DNA of 39,343 nucleotides from DAOUMU01 sp034409055 (lineage in GTDB: Bacteria; Chloroflexota; Anaerolineae; 4572-78; J111). Position 1 is the first letter of the stretch, and the number at the start of each line of letters is the position of its first letter. Below are positions 15,379-22,064 of this stretch, one piece after another. The notes beneath the pieces were generated by a model. The model was given only the letters and a program-made list of their open reading frames with translations, was not told the DNA's origin and made no database searches. Location of the stretch: positions 1 through 39,343 of the forward strand of contig DAOUMU010000171.1 in NCBI GenBank assembly GCA_034409055.1, given 5' to 3'. Both the position numbers and the translations under genes were made by a program.

Positions 15379-17523
15379 TTAGCGATGGACGGTGGCCACA
15401 GCGAATTCGCTGCCCGGACCGTGGCAGACCTCGCAACTCTCCAGCCCGGTGGCCGTCGTTTGCAGTTCCGCGTGTCCGGCCACGGGTGTGCTATCGTGGC
15501 AGGCGGTGCATGCTGCCCGGATGGGCAGGGTAGTGCTCACAACCTCATCCGCCTGGGTAACGATTGTCGACTGGACGCCACCTGGCAACGGCAGTTCATA
15601 AGTGCCGGGCAGATGGCAGGTTTCGCAGTCCGCCACATTTCCGGGGAAGCGCAATTCGGTGAAGTCGTGAACGGACCCCTGGAAACCATAGACGATGTAC
15701 GGCTTCTGGGAACGTTCTTCACCCCGATGGATCTTGTGGATCAGCACCTTGAAGTGGATCGACGTTGGTGGTAGTTCTTCTCCGGGCCGCACTTCTTCAT
15801 CGCTGCCGGTCGGGTTATGGCACATGACACAGTACTCGGTGTTCTGCCGGATGCCGCCGTGGAGAGTCAAGTTCTTGTGGCAGGCGTTGCACAGTTCACG
15901 GTCAACCACCTGCCGCCGTGGTTCGGGCTTGCTGCCGTCCAGGGCCACATAAGTGACCGGATTGAAGCCGGCTGACCGCACCGGGTCATCTACTCCCTTG
16001 ATGGTCTCCATCACGTAGCCTTCTATGCTCACCGCGTAGGTACCGGAAGCATCTTCGGGCAGGACATACTCAAAAGTGTAGCGATAGGCCCCCTCGTCGA
16101 CCTCCTCAACGGCCGGGGGTGTCTCAGACGGAGCGCGGAAGATGGTCTCTGTCACCCGGTTAACGTAATCACTGGTTGGGCCGGCCAGGGTCAGGGCCAG
16201 GTAATCCATGTCAGCCGGAGCAACGGCCTGACCGGCATTGTCCGTGATCTTGAAGGTCACCACTGGCGATCCACCGGAAGCAACGCCTTGCACGCTGACA
16301 ATCTCAAAGTTCACGCCTTTGAGTTGGGTGGATTCTTCCGGGATAGTCATAGACCCCGTGACAGACCTGTCAAACTCTTCGCCGTCGGGATTATGGCATC
16401 CGCTGCACTTGCTGTCGGATGGCTGTTTGCCGGCAGGATGGTTTTCACCGGTTTCCATATTCACATTGTCGTGACAGGCAGTACAGGCTGCGGTTTGCAG
16501 CTTGGTTTTATAGTTATCGCTATCAGCGCCGCCGGTGTGGCAGGTGGTACAGTTGCGCACGTCCTGGGGCCAGGCAACCTCGGTGTAGTCGTGGCTGGAT
16601 TGCCGGTAGCCGATGATCTGGTACGGCTGGCCGCCCAACACGCTGGGCAGAAATTCACCCCGGTGAACCTTGTGAATCATCACCCGGAAGTCCACCACAT
16701 TGCCGGTTTCGGGGTCGGTTGTTTGGTTGGTGTGACACGTAACGCACAAGCCCGTCTCGCGCCGGGTGCCACCGTGGAAAGCCAGCGGGTTGTGGCAGGC
16801 ATTGCATGCTTCGGTTGTTACCACCTCGCGAGTCACTCTCGGCTCGCCGCCGGCCGGGACAAAGGTGAAGACATCGTTGACCACAGTGGCACGACCATCT
16901 TTATAGGCATACACCCCCACCGATGTGGTCAGGCCGGGATTCACTTCTGAGGTCAGGGCGTTGGCAAAGGTGTAGGTGTACACTCCGTCACCCTGGTCCA
17001 ACCATTCCCCACCACTGTCGGCAAAGGCTTGGGTGGCCTTGACCAGGGCAGCTTCTCTGGTCTCGCCGCCAACGGTGTATGTCTGACCCTCCACCTCGTG
17101 AACTAATAGGTTCTGATACTGGCTCAGGTCGGTCTCCTCGTCCACCACAATCTGGGCGATGGTGAAGCCGTAACCTTCCAAAGCCTCGACAGGTAGCGGG
17201 CGACCATCGGCGTCGGTCAGGGTCAGGGTGATCACCGGCTTGCCATCGGCGGCAAATTCGACCGTGGTAATTTCAACGTTCAGCCCTTGGCCGAGAACGA
17301 CAAAGGATTTACCCGGCGGCCCTTCCGGCCCCGGTGGTCCTTCTGGCCCCGGTGGTCCTTCTGGTCCCCAGGGACCGGGTGGCCCCTGTGGACCGGCCAC
17401 ACCTTGGGGACCCATTGAGCCTGGCGGGCCGGGCGATCCCGGTTCGCCCGGCTGACCGGCACAGGCAACCAGCAGCAAAACCAGAACTGCTAAAGCACTT
17501 GTAAGAAACAGTTTACGTAACAT
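15379..17523 (-). CDS. OmcA/MtrC-family decaheme c-type cytochrome lipoprotein with collagen-like stalk
   Basis: 714 residues; ATG 17523 has AAGGAAG upstream. A lipoprotein signal ends at LLVAC (C21). Residues 23-73 are 17 uninterrupted Gly-X-Y triplets. Ten CxxCH motifs start at C240, 260, 325, 347, 373, 545, 565, 633, 672 and 697. They form two pentaheme halves that repeat the pattern CNACHxxLxxHGG then CVxCH, with beta-rich domains between, as in OmcA/MtrC extracellular cytochromes that pass electrons to minerals, electrodes or other cells. Here the protein would be lipid-anchored on the outer face of the membrane. It is the last gene of the respiratory operon, 31 bp after the SPFH gene. 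The substrate is unknown. The heme count and lipobox are seen directly; the extracellular electron-transfer role is family-based. Confidence 0.95.
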   Translation of the reverse strand: MLRKLFLTSALAVLVLLLVACAGQPGEPGSPGPPGSMGPQGVAGPQGPPGPWGPEGPPGPEGPPGPEGPPGKSFVVLGQGLNVEITTVEFAADGKPVITLTLTDADGRPLPVEALEGYGFTIAQIVVDEETDLSQYQNLLVHEVEGQTYTVGGETREAALVKATQAFADSGGEWLDQGDGVYTYTFANALTSEVNPGLTTSVGVYAYKDGRATVVNDVFTFVPAGGEPRVTREVVTTEACNACHNPLAFHGGTRRETGLCVTCHTNQTTDPETGNVVDFRVMIHKVHRGEFLPSVLGGQPYQIIGYRQSSHDYTEVAWPQDVRNCTTCHTGGADSDNYKTKLQTAACTACHDNVNMETGENHPAGKQPSDSKCSGCHNPDGEEFDRSVTGSMTIPEESTQLKGVNFEIVSVQGVASGGSPVVTFKITDNAGQAVAPADMDYLALTLAGPTSDYVNRVTETIFRAPSETPPAVEEVDEGAYRYTFEYVLPEDASGTYAVSIEGYVMETIKGVDDPVRSAGFNPVTYVALDGSKPEPRRQVVDRELCNACHKNLTLHGGIRQNTEYCVMCHNPTGSDEEVRPGEELPPTSIHFKVLIHKIHRGEERSQKPYIVYGFQGSVHDFTELRFPGNVADCETCHLPGTYELPLPGGVQSTIVTQADEVVSTTLPIRAACTACHDSTPVAGHAELQTTATGLESCEVCHGPGSEFAVATVHR

Positions 17524-17554
17524 AGTTACTTCCTTCGCATTTTCCCAGTAGCAT

Positions 17555-18325
17555 TCAGCGGTTGTTACCATCGTCGCGTGCTGTCAACGCCTGGACAGCC
17601 CCTACAATGTCCAGAGTTAGAGGAATAATCGTGCTACTTCGCTCGCCAGCCATCTCCACCAACGTCTGAAGATAACGGAGTTGGAGACTGATCGGCTCGC
17701 TGGCGATGATGTGGGCTGCCTGTGCCAGCTCTGTTGCGGCTTGATGCTCGCCCTGGGCATGCACTACTTTGGCTCGCCGCTCTCGTTCGGCCTCAGCCTG
17801 GCGGGCCATGGCTCGCTGGAGCATTTCGGGCAGAAGGACATCTTTCACCTCTACAGCCGTGACCTGCACCCCCCAGGGCTCGGTGTGGTCGTCGATGATC
17901 TGCCGAAGCAGCTCGTTAATCCGATCGCGGTGGGCCAGCAACTCGTCCAGTTCCGACTGGCCCAGCACGCTCCGCAGGGTGGTCAGGGAAATCTGAGTGG
18001 TGGCCTGCTCGTAGTTCATCACCTTGATGACGGCATCTTCCGGGTTGATAACTTGGAAATAGACTACGGCGTCTACCTGAACAGTCACGTTATCCTTGGT
18101 AATCACCTCCTGTGGTTCGACGACGATAGTCTCCACCCGGGTGTCCACCTTAAGCATTCGATCAACGTAGGGGATGATGATGTTCAGGCCCGGTGACCGG
18201 ATACTAACATAGCGGCCAAAACGCAGCATGACGCCGCGCTCCCATTGTTTGACAATCTTGACCGCCGGCCAAACGATAACAATAATGAACAGCAAGATGC
18301 CAAGTACACTAATTAATTGTGTCAT
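17555..18325 (-). CDS. SPFH/band 7 (slipin-type) membrane protein
   Basis: 256 residues; ATG 18325 has the strong site TAGGAGGT. Residues 4-24 are a membrane segment. ERGVMLRFGRYVSIRSPGLNIIIPYVD, VVEPQEVITKDNVTVQVDAVVYFQV and LRSVLGQSELDELL are typical stomatin/slipin SPFH motifs. A coiled coil rich in Glu/Arg/Ala (MARQAEAERERRAKV) follows at about 170-200. SPFH proteins form membrane scaffolds that organise other membrane proteins. They are usually next to an NfeD gene, which is absent here. Position between the redox complex and the decaheme cytochrome suggests a role in assembling or clustering the complex; inference. Confidence 0.93.
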   Translation of the reverse strand: MTQLISVLGILLFIIVIVWPAVKIVKQWERGVMLRFGRYVSIRSPGLNIIIPYVDRMLKVDTRVETIVVEPQEVITKDNVTVQVDAVVYFQVINPEDAVIKVMNYEQATTQISLTTLRSVLGQSELDELLAHRDRINELLRQIIDDHTEPWGVQVTAVEVKDVLLPEMLQRAMARQAEAERERRAKVVHAQGEHQAATELAQAAHIIASEPISLQLRYLQTLVEMAGERSSTIIPLTLDIVGAVQALTARDDGNNR

Positions 18326-18335
18326 GTTTTACCTC

Positions 18336-18539
18336 CTAGGTATGGTCATGCAAGGCAGGTGTTGGATAAGCATATGTTTCCAATTCATCGGCCTGGGCCC
18401 CCCGAGCAATCCAGTTCAGGGCACCACCAAAGGCACTGACCGAGATGACTACTATGAGGCCCACGATCAGGCCGCCCAATCCGGGTGTGTTCACCAACCA
18501 ATAAAGAAATCGAAAAATAGAGTTGTCTGGAAAATTCAT
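18336..18539 (-). CDS. One-helix membrane microprotein
   Basis: 67 residues; ATG 18539 follows AGGAGG at good spacing, 10 bp from both neighbours, which supports a real gene. Residues ~20-45 (GLGGLIVGLIVVISVSAFGG) form one membrane helix with small-residue packing motifs. The N-terminus is likely cytoplasmic or amphipathic, and the tail (ADELETYAYPTPALHDHT) is acidic then His-ending. I recognise no family. It could be an accessory subunit of the NrfD complex or a partner of the SPFH protein. Confidence 0.75.
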   Translation of the reverse strand: MNFPDNSIFRFLYWLVNTPGLGGLIVGLIVVISVSAFGGALNWIARGAQADELETYAYPTPALHDHT

Positions 18540-18548
18540 AGTTGCCTC

Positions 18549-19631
18549 CTATGCGCTCCAAGATTTGCACTCGACGCACAAGCACAAGCGCTGTTGTATA
18601 ACCGGGTCGGGTTGCAGCCTGGCCAAGACGGCGTCCAGTTCGGCCCGGCTGACGGTCGGTCGGCCACAGTTGGGACACCCGAGCCGGGGGGACTGGCGCA
18701 TAACCCGGTAGCCAGCGCCATTTGCCGGGCCAAACCAATTGTCTGCCCACGCCGCGAACGATAAAAGCAGCACCCCCTCCGGACAGGTACGCTCGCAACG
18801 ATTGCAGCCGATGCATTGCGCCGGATTCAGCGTCAGGGCCGTCTTGGTGGCACTTTCAATCACCCGCAGCGCACCTGGCGGGCAACTACCGACACACAGG
18901 CCACACAGTGTGCAGGTGTCCGCGTCTTTCAGGGTTGGGAGTCTAACTCTGGTTCGTCCATTTTGTTTGCGGCCGGCCAGTTCTTCAGCCAGGAATCCGC
19001 TCAACAAACGCCCCACGGCGGCGTAGAACCGATTGTCGGCAGCCGCGTCTGCGAGCGCGACTCCCACTTTGGGCAGCCAGACACCTGCATGAGTGCGTAG
19101 AAAGATACGCTGCTCCGCTCTTAAACGGGCAACCAGCCGGTCATTGCCCCTTGCCCGGGCTTCCATTTCGGCGGTGACCAGGTGGCCCAGAAAGGTCAGT
19201 TCCACACTGGCGTGATCCGGTAGTTCCTCCTCCAGCGGGGCCAATCCCAGCGCCCGGTAGTGCCGCTCAACCTCCCACGTGACTTGGCCCATCAGACCGC
19301 CCCCGCGATGGGGCGATTCGTACAGGGCCACCGGCCGCCGGCCAGGATTGGCGATCAGTCGGGTGTAGTTCCTCCGTAAAACTTCGAGGTCGGTTACGGG
19401 CAACTCGGCCAGGGTCAGGGTAGCTTTCTGACAGGCCATCGAGTCAAGCAGTTGGGCTCCAATTGTCACCGCCTCCAGCAGCAACTCCTGGATTCCCGGG
19501 GTCGGACCGGCCAGGGCTTCAGCCAGGGCGTGATAGATCATCGCCCGGGCGCGGGCCGTACCGTCAGGCTGCCCGACGGTGTCCTGAGCGCCCTCCTGAG
19601 CTTGTCGAAGGGTTTGTCGAAAGGTTCCCAT
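18549..19631 (-). CDS. TorD-like chaperone fused to dicluster ferredoxin and Cys-rich tail
   Basis: 360 residues. ATG 19631 has GGAGGTAGG upstream, overlapping the NrfD stop. Residues 25-215 are an all-helical TorD/NarJ/DmsD-type domain (LYESPHRGGG at 103-112 is the typical loop) used to mature molybdoenzymes before Tat export. Residues 240-283 carry two 4Fe-4S motifs, CTLCGLCVGSC and CIGCNRCERTC. The tail has CPNC (319-322) and CLCVEC (350-355), a possible zinc ribbon. Residues 3-18 (TFRQTLRQAQEGAQDT) are coded by a dispersed repeat. The fusion suggests a chaperone that also senses or delivers electrons, or loads Fe-S; inference. The family-based chaperone role supports cofactor insertion into the molybdopterin subunit of the operon. 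Confidence 0.85.
   Translation of the reverse strand: MGTFRQTLRQAQEGAQDTVGQPDGTARARAMIYHALAEALAGPTPGIQELLLEAVTIGAQLLDSMACQKATLTLAELPVTDLEVLRRNYTRLIANPGRRPVALYESPHRGGGLMGQVTWEVERHYRALGLAPLEEELPDHASVELTFLGHLVTAEMEARARGNDRLVARLRAEQRIFLRTHAGVWLPKVGVALADAAADNRFYAAVGRLLSGFLAEELAGRKQNGRTRVRLPTLKDADTCTLCGLCVGSCPPGALRVIESATKTALTLNPAQCIGCNRCERTCPEGVLLLSFAAWADNWFGPANGAGYRVMRQSPRLGCPNCGRPTVSRAELDAVLARLQPDPVIQQRLCLCVECKSWSA
19578..19624. repeat. GACAAGCTCAGG-type dispersed repeat forming an N-terminus
   Basis: Plus-strand words GTCCTGAGC, CCTGAGCTTGTCGAAGGG and TTTGTCGAAAGG in tandem. On the coding strand they lie directly after the start codon and encode residues 3-18 of the TorD-ferredoxin protein. They are related to the CTTCGCTCAGGACAGG core found in the YfhO gene. 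Confidence 0.7.
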
Positions 19632-19635
19632 CCAC

Positions 19636-21216
19636 CTACCTCCGGGCAATTCCCCACCGCCGTCGCCGTGGGGACGTGGACGACTCTGGCAGTGGCACTT
19701 CGACCTGGACCTGCGTCCGCTCAATGACACGTCCTTCTGCCACCTCCCAGACAGACACGGGCGGGAAGAGCTTAAAGAAAATCAGGAACAGGAAGATAAA
19801 CAGGGCAAAGGAGGCCACCGTCAGCGTCCATTCCGTGGCCGTTGGGGTGTAACCGGCCCACGGGATCAGACGCGGGTGGGTCATGGTGGGCACGACGATG
19901 TTCCAGCGTTCTAGCCACATACCGACCACTATGCAGAAAGAGGCGATGACGGTGCTGGTCACGATATGCTGCTTGAGCCAGGGCAGGAAGCCAATACCCG
20001 TGACAATTGCCAGAAAGATAGTTACAATGAACAGCACAACGCGCCCGCTGAAGTTGCCGATGTCAGCGGTGACCGGTTGGATCTGCGGCAAGAAGGCCAG
20101 CGTGAGGGTCATGGCCGTCGAGACAGCCGTGGCCATAGCGAAACGAGGCTGGAAAATCGGCGCCCTGCCCAATCGCGCCGGAATCAGGTGGGGGAAGACG
20201 AGCACCCAGAAGGCGATGATCATCAGGACCACCATGAGCCAGAAGCCGGACGCGTACTCCCCCCACAGTTTACTGGCCAACACCGGAAACTCCGCCTCCT
20301 CCTGGCCGGCTGCCAGGATCAGGTGCTCGGTGTAGGTGAAGTAGAACCAGATGACGGTCATCGCAATGAGTAAATAACCCAGGTAGCGGTATTGCCTCTC
20401 AGTGATGTATGCTTCCAGGTGAAAAACCCAGCGCATGATGGTCATAGCGATAAAAAGCGCGCCAATACCGGAGAAGATGGCCCCCACCACAAAGTACGGC
20501 CCGAAGACGGTACTATGCCAACCGGGCTGCACCGTGGTGGCCAGGATCCAGGAAATAATCGTGTGAACCGATACCGCGATGGGGATGATAATGATGGCCA
20601 TAATGGCGATGACCCGCTCCAGTCTTATCCACTGAGTTCGGTTGCCACGCCAGCCCAGGGCCAGCAGGCGGTACAACCGCTGGCGCCAGGCCGGTACTGT
20701 GGAAGGTAGATTATCGCGCAGGATGGCTACGTCCGGGATGAGGGGCAGGTAGAGGTAGGTTACACTACCCAGGAAGTAAGTGGTAACCGATACCGCATCC
20801 CACAGCAACGGCGATTGCAGTCGCCCATACCAGAAGACGTACAGCAAGCGGTCTGGCCGGCCCATGTCAAACAGAATTTGGAACGTGCCGACAATCAGGG
20901 CCACAACGGTGATCGCTTCGGCGATGCGGGTGATGGGCCGTCGCCACTCGGCCTGGGTTACCCTCAAGATGGCCGAGATAAGGGTGCCAGCATGGCTAAT
21001 GCCAATGAAAAAGACAAAGTTGACCATGTACACTCCCCAATATGTTGGGCGCTGCATACCGGTCACAGCCAGACCCTGCAAAATCTGGCGCAGGTAAACA
21101 AAGGTCCCCAACCCAATGATGGCTAACAGGACAAGAACTAGGGCGTAAAAGCCAGGCCCAGCCCGAAATAGGGGCTCCATTAATATTTTGCGGTCTTGCG
21201 CTTCGATCTTCAGCAT
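19636..21216 (-). CDS. NrfD/PsrC-family quinone-interacting membrane subunit
   Basis: 526 residues; ATG 21216 is 3 nt after the stop of the iron-sulfur gene, with GGGAGGG upstream. About ten hydrophobic helices. The segments YWGVYMVNFVFFIGISHAG and FQILFDMGRPDRLLYVFWYG match the conserved quinone-site half of ActC/PsrC/NrfD proteins. A long inter-helix loop (LPSTVPAWRQ to WIRLERV) is present. NrfD subunits lack cofactors and exchange electrons with the quinone pool through the partner iron-sulfur subunit. Size and motifs resemble the ActC/ActF-like branch more than short NrfD. It forms the membrane part of the complex with the two preceding genes. Confidence 0.93.
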   Translation of the reverse strand: MLKIEAQDRKILMEPLFRAGPGFYALVLVLLAIIGLGTFVYLRQILQGLAVTGMQRPTYWGVYMVNFVFFIGISHAGTLISAILRVTQAEWRRPITRIAEAITVVALIVGTFQILFDMGRPDRLLYVFWYGRLQSPLLWDAVSVTTYFLGSVTYLYLPLIPDVAILRDNLPSTVPAWRQRLYRLLALGWRGNRTQWIRLERVIAIMAIIIIPIAVSVHTIISWILATTVQPGWHSTVFGPYFVVGAIFSGIGALFIAMTIMRWVFHLEAYITERQYRYLGYLLIAMTVIWFYFTYTEHLILAAGQEEAEFPVLASKLWGEYASGFWLMVVLMIIAFWVLVFPHLIPARLGRAPIFQPRFAMATAVSTAMTLTLAFLPQIQPVTADIGNFSGRVVLFIVTIFLAIVTGIGFLPWLKQHIVTSTVIASFCIVVGMWLERWNIVVPTMTHPRLIPWAGYTPTATEWTLTVASFALFIFLFLIFFKLFPPVSVWEVAEGRVIERTQVQVEVPLPESSTSPRRRRWGIARR

Positions 21217-21219
21217 TGA

Positions 21220-21948
21220 TTAGCCCTCCCGCAAATAGATAACCTTTGGATGCGTACCCACGTCTTCCAACATCCGGAAAGCGCGGGTGCTTCTCGCCAG
21301 GCGACTCACCGTGCTGTTCGGATCGTCCAGGTCGCCAAAGAAGCGGGCCTGAGCGGTACAGGTCTGAACACAGGCCGGTTTGTAGTCCTCGGCCCGAAAT
21401 TCGCGCCCTTCTGCCTCTGCCTTCTCCCGGGCCTTCTGCAAGCGGTGGATGCAGAAGGTGCATTTCTCCACCACGCCCTTGGGCCGTATTGCCGGCCCCT
21501 CCAAGCTGCCATTCTCAGACACGTAATCGGGGTTGAGGTGGCGGGCCAGTTCTGGACTCCACGGCGGCTCTTCCCAGTTAAAGTAGCGCACGCCGTAGGG
21601 ACAGGCGACGGTGCAGAAGCGGCAGCCGATGCAACGGTTGTAGTCTTGCCGCACCAGTCCTTCCTCGTCAATGTACGTTGCCTGAACGGGACAGACCTTG
21701 ATGCAGGGTGGGTTGTCGCAGTGCATACACGGCCGGGTCAGGTAGCGCATCGTCACGTTGGGATACTCACCAACTGCCTCTGGATCGTTGATGGGTAGGG
21801 GTACGACGTCGTTCCAGCGGAGAGCGCGCCCCATAGCCGCCTGGTCGGGCGCTACCGTTGGGGTGTTGTTCTCCTGCCGGCAGGCAATACTGCACCCCTG
21901 ACAGGCCACGCACTTATCAAGATCAATCACCATAGCCCAACGTGGCAT
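21220..21948 (-). CDS. Four-cluster [4Fe-4S] ferredoxin subunit (DmsB/PsrB type)
   Basis: 242 residues; ATG 21948 follows GGAGGA, and the longer frame upstream lacks support. Sixteen cysteines make four clusters: C13/16/19/23; C74/77/82/86; C106/109/112/116; and C163/166/193/197. The order and spacing are those of the electron-transfer subunit of complex iron-sulfur molybdoenzymes. It carries electrons between the NrfD subunit and the molybdopterin-fold subunit. It has no Tat signal of its own, so it would be exported with its partner. The gap to the upstream molybdopterin gene holds an inserted repeat. Confidence 0.94.
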   Translation of the reverse strand: MPRWAMVIDLDKCVACQGCSIACRQENNTPTVAPDQAAMGRALRWNDVVPLPINDPEAVGEYPNVTMRYLTRPCMHCDNPPCIKVCPVQATYIDEEGLVRQDYNRCIGCRFCTVACPYGVRYFNWEEPPWSPELARHLNPDYVSENGSLEGPAIRPKGVVEKCTFCIHRLQKAREKAEAEGREFRAEDYKPACVQTCTAQARFFGDLDDPNSTVSRLARSTRAFRMLEDVGTHPKVIYLREG

Positions 21949-21996
21949 GTTGTTCCTCCAAAACGTAAAACTGCAAAGCCTCAACCAAGCCAATTT

Positions 21997-22064
21997 TGTG
22001 TTGCGTATTGCGTGTTGCGTGATGATTTCCGGCTGGGGGCATCACGTAACACGTTTCACGCCCG
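21997..22064. repeat. Mixed repeat between molybdopterin and iron-sulfur genes
   Basis: TTGCGTG/TTGCGTA units (about 22000-22020), a short spacer, then CACGTAACACGTTTCACG (22044-22061). The CGTGAAA orientation on the minus strand supplies the TGA stop (22058-22056) of the molybdopterin gene. Confidence 0.8.

Noticed and set aside
17228..17455. Plus-strand frame rich in GPGGPSGP
   Set aside because: Antisense shadow of the collagen-like triplets in the decaheme gene.
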